DNA of 64,000 nt from Ollibium composti. GTDB taxonomy: Bacteria; Pseudomonadota; Alphaproteobacteria; Rhizobiales; Rhizobiaceae. Numbering within the stretch: the stretch's first letter is position 1; every line of letters begins with the position of its first letter. Below the pieces are notes generated by a model. That model did no database searches and was not told the origin of the DNA. It saw nothing but the letters and a program-made list of their open reading frames with translations. Below are positions 45,190 to 53,401 of this stretch, piece after piece. The DNA lies in the NCBI RefSeq assembly GCF_004801285.1, contig NZ_SSNY01000008.1, positions 124,001-188,000 of the forward strand, written 5' to 3'. The position numbers and the translations under genes were made by a program.

Positions 45190-46635
45190 CTAGCCGAGGC
45201 CGGCCTCCTTGAGCTGGCCGTCGATGCTCTGGGCGAGCGCGTCCAGGCCTTCGTCGACGGGCACTTCCTTGGCCACCATCTTCTGCAGCGTGGCGGCCCA
45301 TTCGGTGGTCAGATCGAAGAACAGCGGCTGGGCCGTGAACTTGATCGAAGCGCCGGGTGCCGAGACGTCGAACATATCGACATAGCCGGGATAGCTCTTG
45401 TTGAGCTTGTCGCGGAACGCCTCTTCCTTCCACACCGCCTGACGGACCGGATTGACGAAGTCCATCTTGGTGGCGCCGAAGATGGCGTGATCCAGGCCCG
45501 AAGCCCACTGGATGAAGTACCAGGTCGCGTCCTTGTCCTTGGCATAGCTCGACATGGCCAGCGACCAGATCCAGATGTTCGGCGTCGGCGCCTTCGCGGC
45601 CGGGTTGGCCTTGAAGGCGGCATAGGCGAGCTGCCCGGCCATCTTGTTGTCGCCGCCGTTCATGAAGTAGCCGAGGATGTCGGCGTCGTAGATCATCGCC
45701 GAAGCGCCGGCGCCGAGATCGGTGCCGACCTGATACCAGGTGTAGGTGGACCAGTTCTTCGGGCCGCTCTCCTGGATCATCTGGACCCACTTCTTGTGGA
45801 ATTCCTTCGATTCGGGCGTGTTCATCGCCGCCGACAGCTTGCCGTCGGCGGAGACGTTCAGGTCCTTCTGCTCGAAGTTGGCGTAGGCCGACAGGAAGCC
45901 GGGGTGGATCGTCGCCCAGGAGCGCGAGCCGCGCACGCCGATGCCGTAGACACCACCGCCGACATCTTTGGTGAGCTTCGCCGCCGTCGTCAGCAACTCG
46001 TCGAGATTGCCAGGCACGGTGGCGCCGACCTTGTCGAACATCGTCTTGTTATAGGTGATGTTGTTCTGCTCGAAGCCCCAGGGGATACACCACTGCTTGG
46101 CATCGTCGGAGCCGAGCTCGCCGCCCGGCTTGCCGTTCCAGGCACACGACTTGCGCACGCCGGGCAGGAAGTCGTCCCAGGCGTAGTTGGGGTTGGTCTT
46201 GGCTGGATCCTTGATCCATTCGTTGAGGTCGGTGACCCAGCCGGCCGGACCGTATGTCCATGTCATGTAGGCGCCGGTCATGAAGGCGTCGTATTCGCTC
46301 GACCCCGAGGACAGGGCGGCTGTGACCTTGTCGAAATAGACGTCCTCCGGAAAAACGTCGTAGGTCACGTCCATGCCTGTCAAATCCTTGAACGCCTGCA
46401 GATTGGCGATCATGGCATCGGCATAGGGATGCTTGTTCAAGAGAAGCTTCAGCTTCTTTCCCTTGTGCGCCATCCAGTCGAAGTCGGCGGCCCATGCCCT
46501 GGTCTGTGCCAGGTTGAGCAAGGTGCCGGCCGCACCGGCCGTGATGCCCATCGCGCCGAGTCTGCGCAGCAGTTCACGGCGGTCGACTTGCTGACGCACG
46601 AAGGCGTCGATCAGACCTTTTTCTTTCTCGTACAT
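45190..46635 (-). CDS. Sugar/polyol ABC importer binding protein
   Basis: A 481-residue family 1 receptor (SBP_bac_1). The leader has arginine pairs in 'VDRRELLRRLG' (residues 17-27), then a short hydrophobic stretch and cleavage near AWA (residue 49), a Tat-like signal. The mature protein shows 'YDAFMTGAYMTWTYGPAGW' and 'WCIPWGFEQNNITYNKTMFDK'. It is the first structural gene after the eryD-type regulator. Rhizobial erythritol loci I know of use ribose-type receptors, so this maltose/glycerol-type receptor is unexpected beside eryABCHI. Confidence 0.9.
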   Translation of the reverse strand: MYEKEKGLIDAFVRQQVDRRELLRRLGAMGITAGAAGTLLNLAQTRAWAADFDWMAHKGKKLKLLLNKHPYADAMIANLQAFKDLTGMDVTYDVFPEDVYFDKVTAALSSGSSEYDAFMTGAYMTWTYGPAGWVTDLNEWIKDPAKTNPNYAWDDFLPGVRKSCAWNGKPGGELGSDDAKQWCIPWGFEQNNITYNKTMFDKVGATVPGNLDELLTTAAKLTKDVGGGVYGIGVRGSRSWATIHPGFLSAYANFEQKDLNVSADGKLSAAMNTPESKEFHKKWVQMIQESGPKNWSTYTWYQVGTDLGAGASAMIYDADILGYFMNGGDNKMAGQLAYAAFKANPAAKAPTPNIWIWSLAMSSYAKDKDATWYFIQWASGLDHAIFGATKMDFVNPVRQAVWKEEAFRDKLNKSYPGYVDMFDVSAPGASIKFTAQPLFFDLTTEWAATLQKMVAKEVPVDEGLDALAQSIDGQLKEAGLG

Positions 46636-46678
46636 CTGCCGTTCCTCCCGGGTAGTTCCACCTGTACCGCGTCGCCGG

Positions 46679-47653
46679 CTACCCGACCGGCATTCCCTCC
46701 ATCAGCGCACGCGCGGTGCGCTCGTCCGTGATCAGCCCCGCCAGGTTGCCGCTGCGCAGCACAGACAGGACCGCAGGTATCTTGATGACGCCACCGGCGA
46801 CGGCGACGATGCGCAAGCGCCTCAGATCCTCCCGACAAAGCGCCAGCACGCGCTTGGACAGGCCGGTTTCGAAAGGCTTGCCCTCCTTGTCGAAGAAGTG
46901 GCCGAGCAGTTCGCCGACGCCGCCCATGCGCTTGACTTCGTCCATCTCGCTGCGGGCGACCATGCCGGTGGCGACCAGCGACGCTTCCGGTTCGGCCGTG
47001 CCGATACCGGCCAGCACAAGGCCCGAAGAACGGGCAAGTTCCAGAACGTCGGCGACGCCGTGTTGGCCCAGCAGAACCTCGCGGTCCTGTTCGGTGTTGG
47101 CGAACATCGGAACCGGCATGACGTAGGCCTCCGCGCCGGTGCGCTCGGCCAGCCGGTGAATCACGTCGTGCGGGTTGGCGGCGAACTTGCGCGTCAGCCC
47201 GCCCAGCAGAGAGACGAAGCTGGTGCCGCCAGCCGCCATGCGCGGCAGATGCTCGACGCATGCCGCCAGCGTCCTGCCGTGGCCGACGCCGACCATGGCG
47301 TATTCGCCGTTTTCGATCTGGCGCTTCAGGTAGCGCGCGCCGGCAATGCCGAGCGCCTTGAGCGGCAGAGCATCGGGATCGAAATCGGGAACGACCTCGC
47401 AATAGTCGAGGCCGAAGCGTTCGCTCAGCCGGCTTTCGAGCTCGACGCATTCGGAAACGTCGCCGTCGACGAAAATCTTGATGAGGCCGTCCTGGTTGGC
47501 CTTGGTGATCAGGCGATGCGCCTTGAGGCCGGTCAGGCCGAGGCGCCTTGCGACCTCGGATTGCGTCAGCCCACCGGCATAGTGAAGCCAGGCAGCGCGC
47601 GTGGCGATGCTCGCCTCGTCATCCCGTATGGAGTTGCCCGCAGCCACCACCAC
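46679..47653 (-). CDS. eryD: SorC-family regulator, probable EryD
   Basis: A 324-residue SorC regulator. Its start 'ATRAAWLHYAGGLTQSEVARRLGL' followed by 'KAHRLITKANQDG' resembles EryD, the erythritol repressor of Brucella, and the sensor domain has 'MVGVGHGRTLAACVEHL' and 'VATGMVARSEMDEV'. I chose GTG 47653, which has GAGGG about nine bases upstream. The ATG at 47701 lies inside a 16-base palindrome and close to a promoter-like -10, so it probably precedes the transcript start. It heads the tetritol operon and is divergent from the glutamine-synthetase-like gene. Confidence 0.83.
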   Translation of the reverse strand: MVVAAGNSIRDDEASIATRAAWLHYAGGLTQSEVARRLGLTGLKAHRLITKANQDGLIKIFVDGDVSECVELESRLSERFGLDYCEVVPDFDPDALPLKALGIAGARYLKRQIENGEYAMVGVGHGRTLAACVEHLPRMAAGGTSFVSLLGGLTRKFAANPHDVIHRLAERTGAEAYVMPVPMFANTEQDREVLLGQHGVADVLELARSSGLVLAGIGTAEPEASLVATGMVARSEMDEVKRMGGVGELLGHFFDKEGKPFETGLSKRVLALCREDLRRLRIVAVAGGVIKIPAVLSVLRSGNLAGLITDERTARALMEGMPVG

Positions 47654-47685
47654 GCCAGGTTCCCTCGTGATATTTTTTTCACTTG

Positions 47686-47701
47686 ATGCAAAATTTTGCA
47701 T
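47686..47701. promoter_or_regulatory. Perfect 16-bp palindrome, probable EryD operator
   Basis: ATGCAAAATTTTGCAT is a perfect dyad. It covers the expected -10 and start-point of the leftward promoter, the natural place for repression of the tetritol operon. It contains the half site ATTTTGCA that also occurs twice in the rha operator. Confidence 0.6.
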
Positions 47702-47720
47702 TGCAGCTTCAACCTGTCAA
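47693..47720 (-). promoter_or_regulatory. Candidate sigma70-type promoter of eryD operon
   Basis: On the minus strand a consensus TTGACA (47720-47715) is followed after 16 bases by CAAAAT (47698-47693, four of six consensus bases). Transcription would start near 47686, giving a leader of about 33 bases to the GTG start at 47653. Confidence 0.45.
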
Positions 47721-47898
47721 GACCCCGCGAAGGGCACCCAACGAGAAGTGAAAGCGGTGCGGGGCTATCGACAGCGTGATGTCCGGGAGCGAGGAGGATG
47801 CCGCCGGCGCAAATCCGCTTTGGTCGGCGACACATTCGTCGCCCCAGCTTGACCGAGACCCCAAATATATGGGACGAGTTCTCCCCGGAGGGTATATC

Positions 47899-49248
47899 TT
47901 GTCTGCTTCAGAAGTTGTCGGATGGCTCAGAGGCCATCCTGAAGTGTCGAGTTTGCGTGCTGCCATCTTCGACCTGAACGGTATTCCGCGCGGAAAGCGC
48001 ATTCCCGCCGCCCAGGCTGCCAAGGTCCTGCAAGGCGACCTGCGCATGCCCGTCTCCATCGCCGGCATCGACATCTGGGGCGAGGACATCGTCGGCGGCC
48101 GGCTGGTCTTCGAGACGGGCGACGCCGACGGCATCTGCGCCTGGACGGGGCGTGGCCCTCTGCCGATCGAATGGACACCGCGCCCGACGGCCTTCATCCC
48201 GCTGTGGATGGCGACCGAGGACGGCAGCCCATTCCCGGGCGACCCGAGACGTGCGCTCGCCGCTATCGCCGGCCGCTACGCCGCCCGCGGCCTCACCCCC
48301 GTCGTCGCCACCGAGCTTGAATTCTACCTCGTCGATCCGTCCGGCGACCGGCCGCAGGCTCCGATCTCGCCGGTGTCCGGCAAGGTGCTCGATTCCGATT
48401 CGGTGCTGGCCATCCGCGAGCTCGACCATTTCCATCGCTTCCTCGACGATATCTATGCAGCCTGCGCGGCGCAGGACATTCCCGCCGATTCGGCGATCGC
48501 CGAGAACGGCCCCGGCCAGTTCGAGATCAATCTGGTGCATGTCGCCGACCCGCTGAAGGCCGCCGACGACGCCATGCTGTTCAAGGACGTGGTGCGCGGC
48601 ATCGCGCGCAAGCACGGCTTTGCCGCGACCTTCATGGCCAAGCCCTACGGCGAGCGGGCCGGCAGCGGCCTGCACGTCCATTTCAGCCTTGTCGACGGCA
48701 CCGGCCGCAACGTCTTCGACGACGGCACGGACAGAGGCTCCGACATGATGCGCCATGCCGTCGGTGGCCTGCTGGCCATGATGCCGGAATCGACACTGCT
48801 GTTTGCACCACACATGAACTCGTTCCGCCGGCTGCGGCCGGGCATGCACGCGCCGGCCGCGGCTGCCTGGGGCTACGAGAACCGCACGACGGCGATCCGC
48901 ATTCCCGGCGGCAGCCCCAAGGCAAGGCGCATCGAACACCGGGTCGCCGGCGCCGACGCCAACCCCTATCTCGTTCTGGCCGCCATCCTGGGCGCCGCGC
49001 TGGAAGGCATCGAGGCCCGCATGGAGCCGGCCGAGCCGATCGTCGGCAATGCCTATTCGCGCGATCTTCCCGACATTCCCCCGGACTGGGCATCGGCGGT
49101 GGACGCCTTCGAGGATGGCCTCGCGATCCCGAAGATTTTCTCGCGGACGCTCCAGCAGATGATGGTGGACTGCAAGCGTCAGGAAATGGAGGCGTTTTCG
49201 GAGCGGGTGACGACCTTCGAATATCAGACCTACCTGGAGACTGTCTGA
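47899..49248 (+). CDS. Glutamine synthetase-family gamma-glutamyl ligase
   Basis: A 449-residue GS-fold enzyme of the PuuA/GlnA3 group, which joins glutamate to an amine using ATP. Metal and ATP-site blocks are 'ATELEFYLVD', 'SAIAENGPGQFEINL', 'FMAKPYGERAGSGLHVHFSL' and 'NRTTAIRIPGG'. Start is assigned to TTG 47899, six bases after GGAGGG; upstream in-frame ATGs (47776, 47869) lack ribosome sites and code for non-conserved sequence. It stands alone between the tetritol operon and the ROK-controlled operon, facing the latter convergently. The amine substrate is not known. A role with the M20/YhfX genes next to it is possible. Confidence 0.85.
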   Translation: MSASEVVGWLRGHPEVSSLRAAIFDLNGIPRGKRIPAAQAAKVLQGDLRMPVSIAGIDIWGEDIVGGRLVFETGDADGICAWTGRGPLPIEWTPRPTAFIPLWMATEDGSPFPGDPRRALAAIAGRYAARGLTPVVATELEFYLVDPSGDRPQAPISPVSGKVLDSDSVLAIRELDHFHRFLDDIYAACAAQDIPADSAIAENGPGQFEINLVHVADPLKAADDAMLFKDVVRGIARKHGFAATFMAKPYGERAGSGLHVHFSLVDGTGRNVFDDGTDRGSDMMRHAVGGLLAMMPESTLLFAPHMNSFRRLRPGMHAPAAAAWGYENRTTAIRIPGGSPKARRIEHRVAGADANPYLVLAAILGAALEGIEARMEPAEPIVGNAYSRDLPDIPPDWASAVDAFEDGLAIPKIFSRTLQQMMVDCKRQEMEAFSERVTTFEYQTYLETV

Positions 49249-49279
49249 GCGGCGCGACGGGCCATCGACCTCGGCAGCG

Positions 49280-50038
49280 TCAGTGTTCCTGAAGACCGGT
49301 GATCATGGCGACGATCTGGTTCTTGTCGGTTTCGGCCGTCTTGCGCACGCCGATCTGCCTGCCGCGCCTCAAAACGCAGATGCGATCGGAAAGCCGGAAC
49401 ACCTGATCGAGGCTGTGGCTGATGATCAGCACGCCGATATTGCGCGACTTGAGCGACAGCACGATCTCCTCGACCTTCGCCGTTTCGGCGACGCCGAGCG
49501 CGGCCGTCGGCTCGTCGAGCAGGATCAGCTTGCTTGCCCAATGGGTGGCGCGGGCAATGGCGACGCCCTGCCGCTGGCCGCCGGAAAGGTCGCGGATCGT
49601 GGCATGGGCGGAAGGAATGCGGACATCCAGTTCCTTCACCAGTTGCTCGGTCTCGGCGATCATCCTGCGGCGGTCGAGCAGGCCGAAGCGGTTCACCGGC
49701 TCGCGGCCGAGGAACATGTTCATGTAGACGCTCTGCTGGTCGGCCAGGGCAAGGTCCTGGTAGACGACCTCGATGCCGCGCGCACGCGCCATCGTGGCGT
49801 TCGACATCGCCACGATCTCGTTGTCGATGGCAATGCTCCCCGACGTCGGGGGATGGACGCCGGAGACGATCTTGATCAGCGTCGACTTGCCGGCACCGTT
49901 GTCGCCAACCAGCGCGACGATCTCGCCCGGATGGACGTCGAGCGAGAACTTCTCGATGGCCGTGATGCCGCCGAAGGTCTTGCGGATGTCGGTGAGTTGC
50001 AGGACCGGCACATTGGTGGAAATCGCATTGGCGGGCAT
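49280..50038 (-). CDS. Half-size RbsA-type sugar ABC ATPase
   Basis: A 252-residue ATPase with only one nucleotide-binding domain, of the RbsA/XylG sequence type but half the usual ~500 residues. Walker A 'GDNGAGKST', Q-loop 'VVYQDLALADQQSVYMNMF', signature 'LSGGQRQGVAIARA', Walker B 'LILLDEPTAALG' and H-loop histidine in 'LIISHSLDQVF' are intact, so it should act as a homodimer (as FrcA-type subunits do). It is the last gene of the leftward operon that includes the single RbsC-type permease and two receptors. Confidence 0.9.
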   Translation of the reverse strand: MPANAISTNVPVLQLTDIRKTFGGITAIEKFSLDVHPGEIVALVGDNGAGKSTLIKIVSGVHPPTSGSIAIDNEIVAMSNATMARARGIEVVYQDLALADQQSVYMNMFLGREPVNRFGLLDRRRMIAETEQLVKELDVRIPSAHATIRDLSGGQRQGVAIARATHWASKLILLDEPTAALGVAETAKVEEIVLSLKSRNIGVLIISHSLDQVFRLSDRICVLRRGRQIGVRKTAETDKNQIVAMITGLQEH

Positions 50039-50049
50039 GGCATGACCTC

Positions 50050-51249
50050 CTAGACCGGCCAGGCGTAAGGTTCGCCGAAGGCGTTCTCGATGGTCTCGAC
50101 CTTCGGGGCGCCGGTCGAGATTCCGGAGACGCCGACGACATAAGCGCGGGTGACGAAGGCCTGGCCGCGAAAGCCGAACACGGCGGTGTCGCCAGGCTTC
50201 GGCGTCGTCGGGCCGGCGGCGTCGATCATCGCATAATAGTCGATGGCCGAGGGCGGCGGCACCTCGACGCTTCGCAGGGCGGCGGCCGCCGTCGTCGGCT
50301 CGGCGCCGACGATCGCCTTCACGTCATATGCGGGGAAGATGGGGTCGATGTAGAAGCCGCCGCCGAAGCAGTAAGCCTTGCCGCCGGAAAGATGCGATAC
50401 TTCGGTGAGGTAGAGCACCGCCGGCAGTTCCGGCAGGTCTTCCATGACATGCAGCGCAGTCGTGCCGTGCAGGCCGTTGCCGGGTTCGCATTGGGTCGCG
50501 CCGGCCTCGGCCAGCGCCGCCAGCATGACGCTGGAGGTGGTGCCCGGCGCGTTGATCTCGACATCCTTGCGGCCGGCTTTCGCCAGAGCGTCAGCCGCCT
50601 TCGTCAGGGTGGCCAGATTGTGCGTCGGCTTGACCTTGCGGCTCTCGTGGTCGAACAGCAGAGCCGGGAACGTCGTGATGCCGGCGAAGCGGCCTCCGTC
50701 CACCGCGTCCAGCCTGTCGGCGACGGCAGCGATGCCGTCGGCAGCAAAGCCGCCCTCGTGGCCGCGATAGAAGATGTCGCCTTCGGCCTGAATGCGCGCG
50801 AGCAGAGCCTGCGTATAGCCGGCGGTCTTGGCACCGGCGCCGGCCTCCACGGCCTTCGTCTCGTTGAACACGGTCCAGTAATCGGGCTGGAAGGCCTGGG
50901 CGGCGGCAGCCGCCTCGTGCCGGGCCACCTGCTGGAGATGACCGAGATGGCCGAGCCTGAGGCCCGCCTTGTGCGTGGCGCGGGCGCAGGCCATGTCGAC
51001 GGCCACGGCACGATCGATGCCGCTGCGCATGAGCGCCCGGCAGAAGGACGACGAGCGCCCGACCTGCTTGGTCATGGCGAACACCTTGAGCCCATGACGG
51101 TCGGCCTCCTCCTTGAGGACGCGGGCATTGCGCTCGACCGTGTCGAGGTCGATCACATAGGCGTTGGCCGGCAGTCTGCCCTGCTGGTGCAAGGCCATTG
51201 CCGCCTCGACGAAGGCCGGATTACGGCGACGCAGGATATCGAGAAACAT
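50050..51249 (-). CDS. PLP-dependent fold-III enzyme, YhfX family
   Basis: A 399-residue alanine-racemase-fold protein of the YhfX group. The PLP lysine is K61 in 'KVFAMTKQVGRSS' after 'AYVIDLDTVERNARVL'. 'INAPGTTSSVMLAALAEAGATQCEPGNGLHGT' marks the phosphate-binding half of the barrel. YhfX of E. coli belongs to a poorly understood yhf operon. Fold-III enzymes racemise or deaminate amino acids. Placed between permease and ATPase genes of an importer (gaps of 10 and 11 bases), it probably acts on the imported compound or its hydrolysis product. The substrate is unknown. Confidence 0.8.
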   Translation of the reverse strand: MFLDILRRRNPAFVEAAMALHQQGRLPANAYVIDLDTVERNARVLKEEADRHGLKVFAMTKQVGRSSSFCRALMRSGIDRAVAVDMACARATHKAGLRLGHLGHLQQVARHEAAAAAQAFQPDYWTVFNETKAVEAGAGAKTAGYTQALLARIQAEGDIFYRGHEGGFAADGIAAVADRLDAVDGGRFAGITTFPALLFDHESRKVKPTHNLATLTKAADALAKAGRKDVEINAPGTTSSVMLAALAEAGATQCEPGNGLHGTTALHVMEDLPELPAVLYLTEVSHLSGGKAYCFGGGFYIDPIFPAYDVKAIVGAEPTTAAAALRSVEVPPPSAIDYYAMIDAAGPTTPKPGDTAVFGFRGQAFVTRAYVVGVSGISTGAPKVETIENAFGEPYAWPV

Positions 51250-51259
51250 GAAACCTTCC

Positions 51260-52237
51260 TCAGCGGTTCTTTTCGCGCAGCGAGACGGCGACCGCAGCCA
51301 GGATGATGAGGCCGCGCACGATCATCTGGTCGGAAACGGAAAGGCCCATCAGGATCAGGCCGTTGTTGAGCATGCCCATCATCAGCGAGCCGACGAGCGC
51401 GCCGACGATGGAGCCCTTGCCGCCGTTGAGCAGCGTGCCGCCGACGATGACGGCGGCGATGACGGTCATCAGGTCCGTCTCGCCCAGCGTGTATTTCGCC
51501 GCCTGCAGCCGACCCGCATAGAGCAGGCCGGCCAGCCCCGCGAGACCGCCGCTGATCGTCAGCACGGCCAGCCGAATGCGCGGCACGCTGATGCCGGAAA
51601 CGGCGGCGGCGCGCGCATTGTCGCCGGTTGCCAGCACATGCGCGCCGAAACGGCTTTCGCGAAAGACGAGATGGCCCACGGCGACGGCGATGACGGTCCA
51701 CCAGATCAGCGAGGGGACGCCGAGGAGGGAACCCGAGCCGAAGAAGCCAGTGAAGGTCGAATCCGTCACCGGAATGGAGCGCAAATTGGTCATCGAGCGC
51801 GACACGCCGGCAAACAGGCCCATCGTCGCCAGCGTCACCAGGAAGGACGGCAGCTTGACATAGGCGACGAGCGCTCCGTTGACGAAACCGATGAGCAGCC
51901 CGGCACCGAGCCCGGCCAGCACGCCGGGCGCCAGGCCGTAGGCGTTGATCGTCACCGCCGCGGCGAGCGCCGCCACCGCGACGATCGAGCCGATCGACAG
52001 GTCGATCTCGCCCGCCGCCATCACGAACACCAGGCCGATCGCCATGATCGTGGCCGGCGCCGTCTGCAGCACGATGTTGGACAGGTTGCGGACGGTTAGG
52101 AAGCCGCTGTCCCTCAGCACCACGGCGAAGAAAAGGAAGATCGCCAGGAAGCCGAGATAGACGACATATTGCTGCAGGTTGAAGCGGCTGGCGAAGCCGC
52201 CCGTCCGGTCCGCGGCGCCGGCATTGGCGATGGGCAT
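51260..52237 (-). CDS. Ribose-type ABC importer permease
   Basis: A 325-residue RbsC-family permease with eight to ten hydrophobic segments. 'VMAAGEIDLSIGSIVAVAALAA' and 'AVIVGGTLLNGGKGSIVGALVGSL' are family hallmarks. It is the only permease of this operon and must work as a homodimer. It lies between the YhfX-type gene and the first receptor, and a hairpin separates it from the receptor gene. Confidence 0.91.
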   Translation of the reverse strand: MPIANAGAADRTGGFASRFNLQQYVVYLGFLAIFLFFAVVLRDSGFLTVRNLSNIVLQTAPATIMAIGLVFVMAAGEIDLSIGSIVAVAALAAAVTINAYGLAPGVLAGLGAGLLIGFVNGALVAYVKLPSFLVTLATMGLFAGVSRSMTNLRSIPVTDSTFTGFFGSGSLLGVPSLIWWTVIAVAVGHLVFRESRFGAHVLATGDNARAAAVSGISVPRIRLAVLTISGGLAGLAGLLYAGRLQAAKYTLGETDLMTVIAAVIVGGTLLNGGKGSIVGALVGSLMMGMLNNGLILMGLSVSDQMIVRGLIILAAVAVSLREKNR

Positions 52238-52256
52238 CGATCTTCCTCCGAAGGAG

Positions 52257-52278
52257 AGCGGGGCAGAAACGCCCCGCT
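52257..52278 (-). other. Intercistronic hairpin after binding-protein gene
   Basis: Perfect 8-base-pair stem AGCGGGGC / GCCCCGCT with a 6-base loop, two bases after the receptor stop and before the permease ribosome site. No T-run. Confidence 0.62.
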
Positions 52279-52280
52279 GA

Positions 52281-53345
52281 CTATTTCATCGCGTCGGCGA
52301 CGGTTGCGGGAACATCCTTGTTGAGCGACTTCTTCCAGCCGTCGGCGACGTTGTCCTTGGTGACGGCGAGCGAATCGACCACCAGGAACGGCTGCACCTC
52401 TTGGCCCACCAGCGAGCCGGCCGCCGCGCGCGCCACGGTGACGCCGATATTGTAGGCTTCGTCGGCCACAAGCGCGGCGACGTTGCCGCCCTTGACCATA
52501 TCGAGCGCCGCCGGTTCGTTGAGGTCCAGCGTCACGATCCTGGTATGGCTGTTGCCGGCGGCCCGCAGGGTCGACAGCACGCTGAGCGCCGGTTCGGCCC
52601 AGGTGACGTAGATGCCGTCGAGATCCGGATTCTGCGTGATCATGCCCTGCGCGATCTCCTCGGCGCGCGCGGGATCGGCCATGCCGGCCTCGGCGACGAT
52701 CTTCATGTCCGGATAGTCCTGCTCGACGGTCTTCTTGAAGGCACCGTCGCGCTGGTTGGTCACGTAGAAATCGGCGTCGTGGAAAATATAGCCGACCTTG
52801 CCCTTCTTGCCGAGGGCGTCGGCCATGGCGACGGCAGCCTTGTTGCCCATCTGGAACAGGTCGTCGGAAACAATCGTCACATAGTCCTTGCCCTGCTCGT
52901 AGCCGGCCGGCGAATTGTCGACGAAGGCGAGCTTGACGCCGGCGGCACGCGCCGGGTCGTACACGGCCGCGGCCGTCGCCGGATCGACCGGCAGCGAGAC
53001 GATGATGGACGGCTTCTTGGCCAGCACTGTCTCGACGTCCGACTTCTGGCGCGCCGCGTCGAAACCGGCATCGGTCTGCGCGACGACCTCGATGCCGAGG
53101 CGCTTGAACTCGTCATGGGCGCCGCTGTTGACGGCATTGGTGTATTCGCTCATCTCATGCCAGACGAGAGCGGCGGTAAACTTGCTGGCTTTGATCTCAT
53201 CTTCCTGCTGCGGCGTCAGCGTCAGGCTGGCGGCGGGTGTCGGCGTCTCGCCATGCGGTCCGGTCGTCGCACCGTCGGCGGCGAAAGCGGTGGTAGCCAC
53301 CGTCAGGCTGGCCAGCGCGACAAGGCTCTTCAACATCGTTCTCAT
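52281..53345 (-). CDS. Ribose-type ABC importer binding protein, copy A
   Basis: A 354-residue periplasmic receptor (Peripla_BP_4). Signal peptide residues 1-22 end AFA/AD. After it comes a short conserved 'GPHGETPTPAASLTLT' linker, then the two-lobed domain with 'KKPSIIVSLPVDPATAA', 'VGYIFHDADFYVTNQRDGAF' and 'LDGIYVTWAEPALSVL'. It is a close paralogue of the next gene upstream, with the same motifs throughout. GGAGG before the ATG at 53345 fixes the start. Two different receptors feeding one permease would widen the substrate range. Confidence 0.9.
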   Translation of the reverse strand: MRTMLKSLVALASLTVATTAFAADGATTGPHGETPTPAASLTLTPQQEDEIKASKFTAALVWHEMSEYTNAVNSGAHDEFKRLGIEVVAQTDAGFDAARQKSDVETVLAKKPSIIVSLPVDPATAAAVYDPARAAGVKLAFVDNSPAGYEQGKDYVTIVSDDLFQMGNKAAVAMADALGKKGKVGYIFHDADFYVTNQRDGAFKKTVEQDYPDMKIVAEAGMADPARAEEIAQGMITQNPDLDGIYVTWAEPALSVLSTLRAAGNSHTRIVTLDLNEPAALDMVKGGNVAALVADEAYNIGVTVARAAAGSLVGQEVQPFLVVDSLAVTKDNVADGWKKSLNKDVPATVADAMK

Positions 53346-53368
53346 GATTTCCTCCAACCTGATATCGG

Positions 53369-53393
53369 CCCGGCGGCGACGGCCGCCGCCGGG
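53369..53393 (-). other. Intercistronic hairpin between tandem binding-protein genes
   Basis: Perfect 10-base-pair stem CCCGGCGGCG / CGCCGCCGGG with a 5-base loop, eight bases after the stop of receptor copy B and 24 bases before the start of copy A. No T-run. Confidence 0.68.
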
Positions 53394-53401
53394 TGGCTGC
53401 A

